Assembly: GCF_033807575.1 (NCBI RefSeq)
Contig: NC_084713.1
Span: 19,691,389-19,755,388, forward strand
DNA length: 64,000 bases
Direction: 5' to 3'
Source of the DNA: Cydia pomonella
Taxonomy: Eukaryota; Arthropoda; Insecta; Lepidoptera; Tortricidae
Part shown: positions 54,045 through 64,000 of the stretch, piece by piece
Position numbering within the stretch: the stretch's first letter is position 1
Layout of the letters: every line of letters starts with the position of its first letter
Notes under the pieces: model-generated
Told to the model about the DNA's origin: nothing
Database searches by the model: none
The model's input: the letters and a program-made list of their open reading frames with translations, nothing else
Made by a program: the position numbers and the translations under genes

Positions 54045-54150
54045 CTTTACTTACATATAATCACGCCTATTTCCCGGAGGGGTAGGCAGAGACCACGGAT
54101 TTCCACTTGCTACGATCCTGACATACCTCTTTCGCTTTAGAGTTTACTTT
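54045..54150 (-). mobile_element. LINE 3' end fragment (TTTCCCGGAGGGGTAGGCAG)
   Basis: ATAATCACGCCTATTTCCCG then GAGGGGTAGGCAGAGACCAC and CCACTTGCTACGATCCTGAC is a block I recognise from the 3' end of a common lepidopteran LINE, read here in reverse. Confidence 0.5.
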
Positions 54151-54344
54151 TATCATAAATAAATAAATCAGCAAAGAGTGTCAAGTAGCAGCACTGATAA
54201 ATCCGCTACTTGACGCTAGATGTCGACTACAAAAATAATAAGCGTTTTGGTAAGAAATCGAATGTATAGAGTGAGCACTCAGTGCTTACTTATTTCTCTA
54301 TGCTGAAAAACAACAACAACAACTACCTACAACTTATCTGCTTT

Positions 54345-54445
54345 GCCTAAAGGTTGACTGGTAGAGAATGCCTTACGGCATTAAGTTCGCATATTGTACA
54401 GTGTGTTTTCTTATGTGCAATAAAGATTAAATAAATATATAATTA
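54345..54445 (+). mobile_element. LINE 3' tail, GTTGACTGGTAGAGAATGCC family
   Basis: AAAGGTTGACTGGTAGAGAA, TGCCTTACGGCATTAAGTTC and TGTGCAATAAAGATTAAATA. An orphan tail without coding sequence. Confidence 0.82.
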
Positions 54446-54729
54446 AATAGTTTTGGAATTGGCGGCTTTTGAATTTGTATCGTAGTATTATTTATTTTAA
54501 GATTATTATAATGTAATGTTTACGCAGGTATTGGGTGTTGTATTTATAAATGTTGCTAAGTATTTTTTATATTATGTACTACAAGATGTCACTGTTTATG
54601 TTGTATTGACTTGTGAATGAGACCTTGAGGCTAGTTTTCAATGTTAAAAATGGCGGCCGCCGCTTGCGCGGTTGTCGGAGAGTGCCCATTTCGTTCGAGG
54701 CATCTTGCCTCACGAAGACAGAACATTTT
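54446..54729. other. Unassigned interval
   Basis: A CG-rich patch near 54651-54680 (GGCGGCCGCCGCTTGCGCGG). No gene is recognised. Confidence 0.3.
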
Positions 54730-54783
54730 TTAGGGTTCCGTAGCCAAATGGCAAAAAACGGAACCCTTATAGATTCGTCATGT
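54730..54783 (+). mobile_element. GTTCCGTA-type element, 5' fragment
   Basis: TTTTAGGGTTCCGTAGCCAA, ATGGCAAAAAACGGAACCCT and TATAGATTCGTCATG are identical in order to the start of the 6909 copy and the fragment at 10970-11036. Confidence 0.85.
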
Positions 54784-54811
54784 TTTAAATTTCCATTACC
54801 AACGAGAATTT

Positions 54812-55130
54812 TAAATAGAGGTGTATTGTCAAAGAAAATTTTGTAGCCACAGAAAATTTACTGCCATCTTTGTGGAAAGGAAAAGTGGCGCCGTCTTATC
54901 GGGCATAACCCAAAGGTTGTGGCGCCATCGCTCGAAACGATGCCGCAATACCTTTGGCCTTTGATCTATTAGATAGCGCCACTTTAGTTATTTAACAGAT
55001 AAAACACATATCAGTGAAAGGATAAGGATTAAAGTCAAATGGCGTTCTAAAAGTTTAAATCATTTGTCGAAAGATGTCAGTAAATTTACTATGGCTACAA
55101 AGTTTTCTTTGACAATCCACCTCTATTTCA
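54812..55130. mobile_element. TIR element, GATTGTCAAAGAAAA family, complete copy
   Basis: The left AAATAGAGGTG-ATTGTCAAAG with TTTGTAGCCACAG and AAATTTACTGCCATC is inverted at the right as GATGTCAGTAAATTTACT, GGCTACAAAG and TTTGACAATCCACCTCTATT. It is about 319 bp with long TIRs and a GC-richer centre (GGTTGTGGCGCCATCG). The right half recurs at 42365-42510. Confidence 0.85.
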
Positions 55131-55904
55131 AATTCTCTTTGCTAGTACTATCCTTCACAAACACCTTTCGCATGTCTAATTGTCTTCCTAATCCTGTACC
55201 TAGGTATATGTACGAATATATTATATTACTACCTATATAAGATCATAATTGCATTTGGAACGTATGTACTAAAGAATAAGATCGCCATTTATCCTGTGTA
55301 GTTCAATAAAAAATCAAATTATTATAATTCCTATGGCAATATTATTCAGTTTTTAAGTCATAAAGGCATATTACAGCTGTATTATTGCTGCGTTATTTTT
55401 TGTCCTATGTGTATTTAGAATTACTACTGTTGTCAAAAATTAGGCGAGTATCTGTGTTTATAATTGGCTTGTAACAAATTTTGGAATAACGTTAGTATTA
55501 TAGTATTTCAAAGTAATAAAAAAAACATTAAAATACAAAAAACTATGTTGGAGTCACAGAAGCTTTCCCACATAAAAACAAGTAAAAATACCCTAGTATT
55601 TTTCCCCGTTCCGCGTTCCATACCTACATCTACAGTATTGTTCGGCTGTGTTTATCATAAACACTGGTGACGTACCAAATGAGCACTAAGACGTTAGTAA
55701 CGTTAACATAACGTGCCTGTTCGAATCATATTCATATGTAAATACGGTCTCAGTGCGACTGAGGTGCGTTCGGAAATGAGTAATGTGATATCAATTTGAT
55801 AGTAATACCAAGTCTCGCTCGTACATCTGATAATTATGGTAAAAACTCATTGCGGGGCCATGCATAATAACCATCCATACTTTATAGATAAATATATGTA
55901 GTTT
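55131..55904. other. Unassigned interval
   Basis: No recognised feature. The 68-codon frame 55464-55670 has no family motif. Confidence 0.3.
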
Positions 55905-56015
55905 TTCCTTGGGTTTCAAACGATATACCAAATTTCATCTAAATCGGTTCAGCGGTTTAAGTTTGAAGAGGTGACAGACAGACAGACATGTAGACAGAAA
56001 GAGTTTATTAGTAGG
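55905..56015 (+). mobile_element. Retroelement-derived fragment (AATCGGTTCAGCGG)
   Basis: CCAAATTTCATCTAAATCGG, TTCAGCGGTTTAAG and GAAGAGGTGACAGACAGACA. This succession is common in insect LINE or SINE 3' regions. The block is related to 13040-13090 and, in reverse, to 38578-38690. Confidence 0.5.
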
Positions 56016-56223
56016 GATTGGAACTTATTCTCCAATTGATCATATTTGTCATAATATTTCTTCTGCTTCTCTTTCCCTTATATGATGAAATGAAACGTTT
56101 CAAATGTTTGCCTAAGTGCAACAACTGCTTAAGGCATCTCCTTCCCCCTGCATATTTTGTACCTAACTGTAACCTAACTGGAGCACAAAATTTCACTTAT
56201 GGAGAATAACCGGGCTAGCACCC

Positions 56224-56575
56224 ATACAAAAGGAAATTCAGACGAGATAGTGGCACTGGATTGGGCATAGCCTCAGGAAACCTGACGCCCATCTATCCAA
56301 AGTGACGCTGACCTAGAAGCGAAGACATGGTTGCCCTAAATTTACTTGGTGCCGTTCCGTGGACCAAGAGTTGAATGGGAGGAGGTTACTCAAACTGCCC
56401 AGGATCGAAATCAGTGGAATATTATGGCGCTTAGTAAACTGGATTCGATTCGCATGTCGCTCCGACGTGCTCAAACATCGGAGCGACGTGCGAATCGGAT
56501 CCAGTATGATAAGCACCTATGAGTCAAGCCCTACATCCCAACAGAGGGTAACAGGATGAGAAAAAGAAGAAAACA
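56224..56575 (+). mobile_element. LINE C-terminus interrupted by a hairpin element
   Basis: The plus frame RVEWEEVTQTAQDRNQWNIM then ALSK (56349-56424) is a LINE ORF end. The 3' UTR resumes after the hairpin with CCTACATCCCAACAGAGGG and ends GATGAGAAAAAGAAGAAAA. Upstream coding is frameshifted. The hairpin separates the last coding motif from the UTR. Confidence 0.7.
56430..56510. mobile_element. Small hairpin element inserted in a LINE
   Basis: ACTGGATTCGATTCGCATGT then CGCTCCGA is inverted as TCGGAGCGACGTGCGAATCG then GATCCAGT. The arms are about 28 bp with a loop near 12 nt. The adjacent LINE sequence on each side is discontinuous without it. Confidence 0.8.
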
Positions 56576-57052
56576 ACATATTAAGTTTGCCGCATTGCAT
56601 TGGTATTATATATTTTTTTCGAATAACCCCTCGTGCGACATGCTGTTGTTTGTGAGACAGAATTCGGATTGTCTTTGAAATGCTTTTAAAGGTAATGGTG
56701 TTGAAGTTATGCTTCTGTTTTGATAGTTTGCATGGTTGAAATATGCTTGATATAAATGCATATGGCAGGGAAGTGATGTGTTTTTATGAAACAAAAATGT
56801 GGATAAGACATATTATCACCCGATTTTTTGTATAGCTCAATAAGTAATTACATAAAACCCAACTATAGTCCAAAAGCTCCCAACTTGTTTACAGGGGGCG
56901 TCATTTATCTCTGCATAAATTTAATATGTGTACACGCCTTTATTGCACATACATTAAAGTAGTGTGTACATATTTTTGACACTTTGTCCGTATCAATATT
57001 TAATACCTTGATTGTATATGACGCACTTATGCGGCAGAATGAAATGGATGTA
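56576..57052. other. Unassigned interval
   Basis: No recognised feature. Confidence 0.3.
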
Positions 57053-57198
57053 CAGTCAACCAATTTGAATCCTAGGCCACTATAGAACCTTGTCGCTTTA
57101 AACTAGTCTATACATGACATGCATCACTCAATAAGCACTGTCGTAGAAGTCATTATGGCATGGTTCTATAGTGGCCTAGGAATCAAAATGGTTGACCG
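57053..57198. mobile_element. MITE, CAGTCAACCAATTTGAATCC family
   Basis: CAGTCAACCAATTTGAATCC and TAGGCCACTATAGAACC are inverted as GGTTCTATAGTGGCCTAGGA and ATCAAAATGGTTGACCG, with TA on both sides (57051-57052 and 57199-57200). It is 146 bp and non-coding. Confidence 0.88.
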
Positions 57199-57894
57199 TA
57201 CTTAATAAGGATGTTTGCATTATGTGTTGCCTGTTGACGCTCAGTGGCGTCTTTAATTTTCTATTCGGTCGGTCTTTTTGAAGACTTGCTTTGTCTTTTA
57301 TCAAATATTTGGCGACTTTCAGCAAAACGATGATGATGAATCACCCCTTCACTGGATTCCTGACTCTATGCTGTAAGGGATTCAAATAACAACCTTGCAT
57401 CTCGAGGCACGCATATTAAAATTTTGTACGACTACTCCTAAACTACAAAACAAAAACGACTCAACCGCCTTCCAATTCCATACGTTTACAATCTTTTTTT
57501 CCTTGAAGAACTAGAATTCAGAGGCGTAGTTCAAAAGGTCTTATGCGCTAAGGGTTTTAGTGACTTTTACATTGTTTTAAAAGAGAGAAGGGGTATTCTA
57601 AGGTACAATGCACAATGTCATCGCATATAAAGATACACTGTTGCTTTTATAACACTATTGTGCCGGGTGCAGTTTCTTTCCAGTGTTCACGGCGGCATTT
57701 TATTATTCATGTAACAACTGCTTTGCAGGTAATGTTAATAATTTAAAAAGCGTCACGAGTTGTCATTTGTATTTTTGTTTCCTTGGAGAAATAGAAATAT
57801 TTTTGTAAGTAAGAATAATGTAAAACGGTAGAGGCCGAGAGGATATGACGCCCGATTTTTAATTATCAGGTGTCTATAATTTGGAACATCTGTA
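57199..57894. other. Unassigned interval
   Basis: No recognised feature. Confidence 0.3.
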
Positions 57895-58010
57895 AGGAAT
57901 ATTCATTTGATATTTACCGCTAGGTTTTCAGTAAAGGATAACATCATGAGGAACCCTGCATATATCTGTGAAGAAATCCAAAGGTGTATGTGAATCCATT
58001 ACATTCATGT
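57895..58010 (+). mobile_element. SINE A-like body fragment
   Basis: ATTTGATATTTACCGCTAGG, TTTTCAGTAAAGGATAACAT and CATGAGGAACCCTGCATATA follow the SINE A body order (GATATTTACCAGTCGCTTTT, GGTGAAGGAAAACATC). They then continue into TCTGTGAAGAAATCCAAAGG, a different tail. Confidence 0.6.
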
Positions 58011-58019
58011 GAATTACAT

Positions 58020-58230
58020 AATAATAAATAAATAAATATTATAGGACATTATTACACAAATTGACCAAGCCCCACAGTAAGCTCAATAAGGCTTGTGTTG
58101 AGGATGGAGGAGGAGGAGGACGAGAAACGATATATATAATATATAAATACTTAAATACATAGAAAACACCCATGACTCAGGAACAAATATCCATGCTCAT
58201 CATATGAATAAATGCCCTTACCATGCCTTA
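58020..58230 (-). mobile_element. SINE family B, 5'-truncated copy
   Basis: Minus-strand body and tail only, with GGGTGTTTTCTATGTATTTA, CAAGCCTTATTGAGC and CTATAATATTTATT. A GGAGGAGGAGGACG insertion replaces the usual ACTTAGACAACG at about 58107. The tRNA-like head is missing. Confidence 0.8.
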
Positions 58231-58559
58231 CATGGCTCCCTTCTTTTAGCTGACACAAATGTGGTCACAAATGCCGGTCCCGCATTGGCTTATACAGCCA
58301 CGAGAGATGTTGTACCTCACATACAAACACTGCATAAAATCATGTGTCAAGATGTTAAAGGCCTTATGATATGAATTCACCAACGCACATTGGGCTAGCA
58401 TGGGGACTTAGACAAAGGCATCTCGCAGATGAGGGGCCTCTAGCCGGTGCCAAACAGTGGAACGTATATAGGCTGTTTTTTATATATATTTGGGGGCAAT
58501 CTTACAGAGATTGCCTTAGCCCCAACTAAGCTTGTACTATGGATAGTAGGCGACGATAT
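58231..58559. other. Unassigned interval with a possible LINE 3' end
   Basis: TTGGGCTAGCATGGGGACTT, GATGAGGGGCCTCTAGCCGG and CAAACAGTGGAACGTATATA (about 58390-58470) recall the end of a LINE ORF and UTR (QQWNVYR type). This is weak evidence. Confidence 0.4.
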
Positions 58560-58725
58560 AGATACGTCTATAGATAAATACATACTTATATACATAGAAA
58601 ACACCCATGACTCAGGAACAAATACCTGTGTTCATCACATAAATAAATGCCCTTACCAGGATTCGAATCCGGGACCATCGGTTTCATAGGCAGGGCCACT
58701 ACTAGGCCAGACCAGTTGTCCAAAT
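58560..58725 (-). mobile_element. SINE family B, head and first body block
   Basis: Minus-strand tRNA-like head (CTATGAAACCGATGGTCCCG and B box GGATTCGAATCCTGG) and GGGTGTTTTCTATGTATATA. The 3' tail is missing. Confidence 0.82.
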
Positions 58726-58821
58726 TACATAGAATAATGTACGTATCATATGTAGTTGAGGAGAAGCAAGTGCTCTGATCTGCCTAACAGTATATATAAC
58801 TGTAAGGAAATTTTATTATAA

Positions 58822-59095
58822 TAAATAATAAATAAATAAATATTATAGGACTTTATTACACAAATTGACTAAGTCCCATAGTAAGCTCAATAAGGCTTGT
58901 GTTGAGGGTACTTAGACAACGATATATATAATATATAAATATTTATAAATACTTAAATACATAGAAAACACCCATGACTCGGGAACAAATATCCATGCTC
59001 ATCACACGATGCCCTTACCAGGATTTGAACCCGGGACCATCAGCTTCGTAGGCAGGGTCGGGTAGTGACCCGCTGACTAGGCCAGACCGGTCGTC
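58822..59095 (-). mobile_element. SINE family B, near full-length copy
   Basis: It matches 10375-10642 over its length, with a short deletion after CATCACACGA and an extra GGGTAGTGACCCGC duplication in the head. The tail is ATAAATAAATAAATA-rich. The 58020, 58560 and 58822 copies lie in the same orientation within 1.1 kb. Confidence 0.88.
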
Positions 59096-59264
59096 GAGTA
59101 AAATACAATATAATATTATGTAAAATACAATCTATTGTATGTATATAAATATGTAATATTATTATATAGGCTACATGTTTCAATTATTTACTTGTGTAAT
59201 GAATGAACCATAGTTTACTTTTTTGTACATAGTGTTCGTTTGTCTTTCATGTTTTACTTTTGAC
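59096..59264. other. Unassigned interval
   Basis: AT-rich. No recognised feature. Confidence 0.3.
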
Positions 59265-59405
59265 TCTCAATTGCTCAAATGTTGACTGGAAGAAATCCTT
59301 TATAGGGATATGTTCGCCTTTGTACATTGCCAACATTATTTTTTTTCTTTTATTGTTTCTTGACCTGTCCCTTATGTACAATAAAGTGTTTACATACATA
59401 CATAC
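59265..59405 (+). mobile_element. LINE 3' tail with (ATAC)n end
   Basis: CAAATGTTGACTGGAAGAAA, TCCTTTATAGGGATATGTTC, GTACAATAAAGTGTTTACAT then ACATACATAC. It combines the GTTGACTGG start with a small stem, so it is related to but distinct from the other tails. Confidence 0.6.
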
Positions 59406-59884
59406 AATCAAATTCAAAAGATACAATACCTATATGGCATACGGTAAGTTAAAAGTATGACTTGACAAGGCATTTTGTGGGAAATTATACCACGTAGCAG
59501 AATTATACTCTTTTGTTGATGAAAAAAAAAATACAAATGCAAGCATAGGTCATAACACGCAGAACCATGATTAAAAATATAAAATAAACAATAAATTTGA
59601 ATTGAATCTAAATTGAATTTCCATTAAAAATGTATGTAAATAGTTTCACAGGATCACAAATATTATGAATAAACTTTTTAACATCGCTTTAATGCAAAGC
59701 AATCGTGCATATAATATCAAGTAACTCTATACTGAGCCATTTAACTTACTTATTGAAAATAAAAGAACCCCATACGTTCATATTGCATACCAATGTATTC
59801 CAGTCAACGGAGATGTTGATTATTGTGTTATTTTCGTCCGTCAAAATTTGCAGCCGTGCCCAGTCTCCGTGGCGCGGACGTTAT
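59406..59884. other. Unassigned interval
   Basis: No recognised feature. Confidence 0.3.
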
Positions 59885-59972
59885 TATTATTATAAGCCTA
59901 CACGACGTCCCACTGCTGGGCAAAGGCCTCCCCTCTCGATTTCCACTCGTCTCGGTTTTTAGCACGGACGTT
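59885..59972 (-). mobile_element. LINE end fragment (AQQW type), minus strand
   Basis: ACGACGTCCCACTGCTGGGC then AAAGGCCTCCCCTCTCGATT is the minus-strand copy of the ...GGAGGCCTTTGCCCAGCAGTGGG ORF end seen at 2110-2275. A (TTA)n run at 59881-59893 replaces the tail. Confidence 0.7.
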
Positions 59973-60292
59973 ATCTTAATATAAGTTATGGTTTATGACC
60001 TAAGGTAAATTAGGTATTTCAATATAGAAAGAAAAAAAAATAAAGAAAATACATTTATTTCACGCCACAATATAGATGCCGAATGCGTCAATGACTATCT
60101 ATCTGTTAATAACATACATAAATGAGTGACACCATTTTGATGAATGAGGTGTCAATCGTTTTGTTTTTATATCCTGTCTGAAATAGACTAGATTAACAGT
60201 ACGTTAATCTATCGTAAAACAATGGAAAATTAATTATCTTTCCTTTAAAAAAAAGGCAAAACCTACTCTTTTTTCATTAAATTCTGCGATTT
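59973..60292. other. Unassigned interval
   Basis: No recognised feature. Confidence 0.3.
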
Positions 60293-60408
60293 CGCTACCC
60301 TAAGGTTCTCTGGAAGACGTTAGCGATAAGATCGCCTATTGTCCGCCTCTAACTTTACTCAATTATTTTCCTAAGGCTGTATCTTCTGCAGAGGTGTGCT
60401 ATAAACAG
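60293..60408 (+). mobile_element. LINE 3' UTR, GCGATAAG hairpin type
   Basis: CGCTACCCTAAGGTTCTCTG, GAAGACGTTAGCGATAAGAT and AGAGGTGTGCTATAAACAG. It is a diverged relative of 22008-22135. Confidence 0.6.
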
Positions 60409-61029
60409 CCTTGAAAATCTCACAACGCTCAAGGTTCCACATTTTGAACCACTCGCTACGCTTGTGGTCATGTGCAGCGTTACTAAACAGATCCAATGTT
60501 AAAAGAATGAGAGAGTTGCAAGGATTGTAATGTCAGAAGATATTGTAACTCCTACCTACATTACATACTAAAAAATATTTTGTATTTTGAAAATGGAAAA
60601 TAAGTCGCATAAATTATTTCATATAAAATACAAAATAGTTTTCTTCAAAAGGCATTTAAATACAAAATACAAAGTGGGTATTTTGTATTTGCATTTTAAA
60701 TACAAGTATTTCAAATAAGTCGCATCTCTGGAAATAAAGAGTTTTCTATCTTTTTGATAAGTTAAACAGGAAACTTGACTGCCCTGTACGTTCCAAAAGT
60801 ATATTTAAACGACCTTATTGTCAGCGTCTTAGAGGCGTACCGCACCCTTGCGGTGAACTAAATAAAAATATCCTCATTGACTAGTGTATTACGCGTTGAT
60901 ATGATGGCTGCTTTATTGCTCATTGTTTCTCTCGATATTATACTAAACACCACATTTAAACAGTTCATTGCGCGTTGTTGATCCAACTCGAACAAAGGTC
61001 AACTAATAAAAAATAACTAGGGACTATTT
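60409..61029. other. Unassigned interval
   Basis: No recognised feature. Confidence 0.3.
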
Positions 61030-61485
61030 CACGACCGGTCTGGCCCTGCCTATGAAGCCGATGGTCCCGGGTTCTAATCCTGGTAAGGGCAATTTATTTG
61101 TGTGATGAGTACTGACAATTAATTATGTTCTTGAGTCATATGTGTTTTCTATGACTTTCAGTATTTATAAATATTTATATACTTACTTATTTTTACTTAG
61201 GTATCGTAGCTATATCGTAAATTTGTGTAATAATAGTACATTACGATACAAGTGCGAAAAATAGGAAATTAGAAACGAGTGGCGATAAATTAAAACACGA
61301 CCGAAGGGAGCGGCCTTTTAAATGTTCCACACAGTAACGTAATATGCTAATTTTCGCACTAGTGCAGTAAAGTAGCACCATATGTACTCTAATATTTATT
61401 TATCGTTGTCTAATTAAAAAGCCTTATTGAGCTTACTGTGAGACTTAGTCAATTTAGGTAGTAATGTCCTATAATATTTTTTATT
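61030..61485 (+). mobile_element. SINE family B interrupted by a MITE
   Basis: The head GGTCTGGCCCTGCCTATGAA with GGGTTCTAATCCTGGTAAGG and the first body block run to about 61234. The tail resumes after the MITE with TTATTTATCGTTGTCTAATT, GCCTTATTGAGC and CCTATAATATTTTTTATT. Other copies have these parts contiguous. Confidence 0.82.
61235..61388. mobile_element. MITE, AGTACATTACGATACAAGTG family, inside SINE B
   Basis: AGTACATTACGATACAAGTG at the left and CACCATATGTACT at the right. The interior is shorter than the 63163 copy by about 75 bp, lacking the TCGACACGAGTTGCGAATTA block. Confidence 0.8.
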
Positions 61486-63162
61486 TTAAAAACTTATACT
61501 CACAGAGAGAAAAATGGGGACTACTTTTGTATGGAAAAGTGGTCACGGGCTCACGGGACTGTTCACTTTCCTCCTAAACAGTATACTTTGATATTAATTG
61601 GAATCCAAGCACACTCATCATTCTTCGAGCGCTCACGGTCTCTATTGAAACAAACAAGACACCCATTACCTCTTAAGAACGATCATTAAATCTAACAAAA
61701 ACCCAAATGGTTATCAACAGGGCCACCCAAGCAGATGAATTTAGACACGTGAACACTAACACATCGTAAATTTGTCCGTGTCTTAGCTTCTTCGAACGCA
61801 TGCCGTTCAAAGACATTTTTTTGCAAAAACGTGGAAAGTATTACAATGTGAACAACATAAAAGTTCTGAGAATGAAATTAAAATTCTTCCTTGTTGTTGC
61901 GTGTGGTCTAATTATGAATAAGGTGCTATTAAAGTTTTTCTTTGGAAAAAAGTGTTGTTTTTCCATGAAAAGGTACCGTAAAACTACACAACTATAGTCC
62001 AATACTGCAACTATGGTCCACAAGTTCGAAAGGAAATTAAGTATCTATACCAATGTTCCTTTTGGTTTACTCCTAGTTTTACCTTCCATTTATAAACATA
62101 CTTTGCCTTAGAACTGCAAAAATATAGTAAAATACACACCTGAACGAGAAAAATTGAGTTTATTTGTGGACCATAGTTGGGAGCTTTGGACTATAGTTGA
62201 GTGGTTTTACGGTAATGGAAAAGTTGATGCGGTGTAACAAAAACCGTATCCAGTAGAGCTAAGATGGTTGGCTCTTTATCATTAATCACCATGCCTGTCA
62301 CGTTCTAACGAGTATGTAAGTGCGAAAGTGACGGGCATAGTGACAAGTGATAAAAATGGAACCATGATACCACCGCAGCAGGCGTATTATGGATGGATTT
62401 ATCCACGTGATAAAATAAGTTATCGCATTTTAACACCGCGGGATAGAAAGTGACGGATACTGTTTTATCACACTGTCACGTAGACAAGACCGGTCATCAT
62501 ATTCGTCCAGCAGGAGATTTTCGTTTTTAAATTCAAATAACTGTCGAACGCGATGTACAAGAGACACGAGGAGACGGAGGAGAGGTGTTTTTAGTTCGTG
62601 AGTATTGCGGATTGATTAGTAATAAATGAATCACTGGCCAGCAGAGTAACGTGCATACGCGCTGCTGAGGCGTATCATACCAACGGATTTTTACTTAGCA
62701 AAGCATAAGTTTTGCATCAATTTCGGAATATGCGGAAAAGGTTGGAGGACTGATTGCACAGCGAAAGGTCGAAATTTAGAAAATGTAATTTTCTAAAAAT
62801 GAAAATGATAGATGGCGTATTTGGACACCCTGTATAAAATGTAGCTGTTGATATTGTTTTACGAGGCACTTTACTAAGATGGGATTAGTCGTGCGGGTAA
62901 CAGGTTTTTTGCTTAAAATGTTACAGGAAAAATGACACAATGTGTAAAGAACGAAACGACTTTCATGATGAAGTTCAATTTGAATCTTCAAACTCAAAAA
63001 GATGATTTAATACATATAACAGTACAACATTACATACAAAAAAAAACACTATGTCTAAACTTAAAATCTAAAAACCAAACGCATGCACATAAAAGACAAA
63101 AAAAGAAACAAAGACACTAAAACTAAAAAAAAAACAATTAATTAATATACTGCCCTACTTAA
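61486..63162. other. Unassigned interval
   Basis: Small frames at 61800-61997 and 62776-63120 have no family motif. A-rich runs lie at 63042-63135. No repeat with a second copy in the window was noticed. Confidence 0.3.
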
Positions 63163-63390
63163 TAGTACATTACGATACAAGTGCGAAAAATAGGAAATTC
63201 GAAACGAGTGGCGATAAATTAAAACACGACCGAAGGGAGTGTTTTAAATCGACACGAGTTGCGAATTACCTATTCGCACATGTATCATACAACGTTTTAC
63301 AGTACATATGGCCCTTTAAATGTTCGACACAGTAACATAATATGCTACTTCTCGCACTAGTGCTATAAAGTAGCCCCATATGTACTGTAA
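63163..63390. mobile_element. MITE, AGTACATTACGATACAAGTG family, longest copy
   Basis: AGTACATTACGATACAAGTG at the left and GCCCCATATGTACTG at the right. The interior contains the ACAACGTTTTACAGTAC stretch at which the copy at 12539-12681 ends, suggesting that copy uses an internal terminus or is truncated. Confidence 0.8.
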
Positions 63391-63402
63391 AATATCAACC
63401 CC

Positions 63403-63580
63403 ATTCCGACTCCCCAGTCTAAAAGTACCAAAAATACTTGCGGAATTGCCGCGCTGGATGGCAAGCGATATTTGTTGGACTAAGTAGGAGCCTGAACGGG
63501 GATTGCACCCTCTGTCACGTAGACGCCACCCCAAATCTCTAACCAATTTTTTTGCCTCCGAACACCACAAAATCTTCAAA
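63403..63580 (-). mobile_element. Retrotransposon ORF C-terminal fragment (SYLVQQISLAIQRGNSAS)
   Basis: The minus frame KILWCSEAKKLVRDLGWRLR then GSYLVQQISLAIQRGNSASI and FGTFRLG. It is related to 11425-11640, and no other part of the element is visible. Confidence 0.55.
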
Positions 63581-64000
63581 TATGTTATAATTACTTCATA
63601 AGTAACTTTCATTGCATTCCTTAAAATGCATGACGTATACGAGGCTTGTACTGAAGGTTTTGGTAGTAGAAAAAAATAGACAAGTACAAAGCTTATTAAT
63701 GTCATTTATTGTTCTCCAAAGTATTCTCCTGACATATTTCTGTATTTTTCCATGCATCGGTCGCAATTCTTTTCGTTGTCTTATTTTGGACCACTTGTAT
63801 TTATGAATTTCATCAAATAAAACAAAAAGACAAGTATTTTAACTGTAGTTTACACTACAAGTACACTGATTTAAACTTTTACGATTTTTACACATTATTA
63901 TCTAATACAAACGGGACTTAATCGCGTATTAAGTTTTAAATTTACCTCCGACATTTCGAGGACGGCGTTGTCCCCGTGCTCTCGGAGAAGACTGGCTAAA
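63581..64000. other. Probable transposon-derived end region
   Basis: CGAGGCTTGTACTGAAGGTT and TTATTGTTCTCCAAAGTATT followed by CCATGCATCGGTCGCAATTC recall a mariner-type terminus and the 3' end of its transposase on the minus strand. At the window edge, CTTAATCGCGTATTAAG (an inverted motif) with ACCTCCGACATTTCGAGGAC and GCGTTGTCCCCGTG is a block I recognise from lepidopteran repeats. Both calls are tentative. Confidence 0.35.

Overview
The window reads as intergenic or heterochromatin-like nuclear DNA of an insect, most probably a moth or butterfly (Lepidoptera). It is AT-rich and has no long open reading frame, no operon structure and no bacterial signals. It is packed with repeat types I recognise from lepidopteran genomes: tRNA-derived SINEs, truncated 3' ends of several non-LTR retrotransposon (LINE) families, Tc1/mariner-like transposase remnants, many short terminal-inverted-repeat elements (MITEs) and satellite-like arrays. 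I found no convincing host protein gene, tRNA gene, rRNA gene or CRISPR array.

Layout. 1-6.9 kb: LINE 3' fragments, two copies of tRNA-like SINE family A, one piece of SINE family B, and a MITE whose ends read CGGCCCGTTTCGAAG. 6.9-8.2 kb: a full GTTCCGTA-type element enlarged by tandem copies of a 286-bp unit. 8.3-16.8 kb: hairpin MITEs, SINE B, LINE fragments, a MITE inserted into a SINE at a TA dinucleotide, and a Tc1-like transposase remnant. 16.8-23.8 kb: mostly unassigned AT-rich DNA, a nested insertion, an (AT)n tract and LINE tails. 23.9-28.6 kb: the most notable object, a 4.64-kb TA-flanked element. It has 13-bp inverted termini, large subterminal tandem arrays built on GACGTC, a 50-bp-arm internal hairpin, and a split minus-strand gene whose two recognisable exons match the insect DUF4806 family. 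28.6-46.7 kb: MITEs, a decayed mariner-like transposase, LINE fragments in head-to-head and tail-to-tail pairs, and an (ATATG)n tract. 46.8-49.2 kb: a 2.46-kb array of about 107 copies of a 23-bp unit with higher-order duplication. 49.3-64 kb: further MITEs, SINE B copies and LINE fragments, several nested.

How the parts relate: nested and paired copies inside the window let several families be defined from the sequence alone. A LINE at 36.7-37.6 kb links a reverse transcriptase C-terminus to the tail motif GTTGACTGGTAGAGAATGCC, so the orphan tails elsewhere can be assigned to that family. The MITE at 14325-14544 splits a SINE and shows a TA target duplication directly. The DUF4806 gene is the only plausibly intact protein-coding sequence, and it belongs to the 4.64-kb element rather than to the host. 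All family names are from memory of protein and repeat families; no database search was possible.
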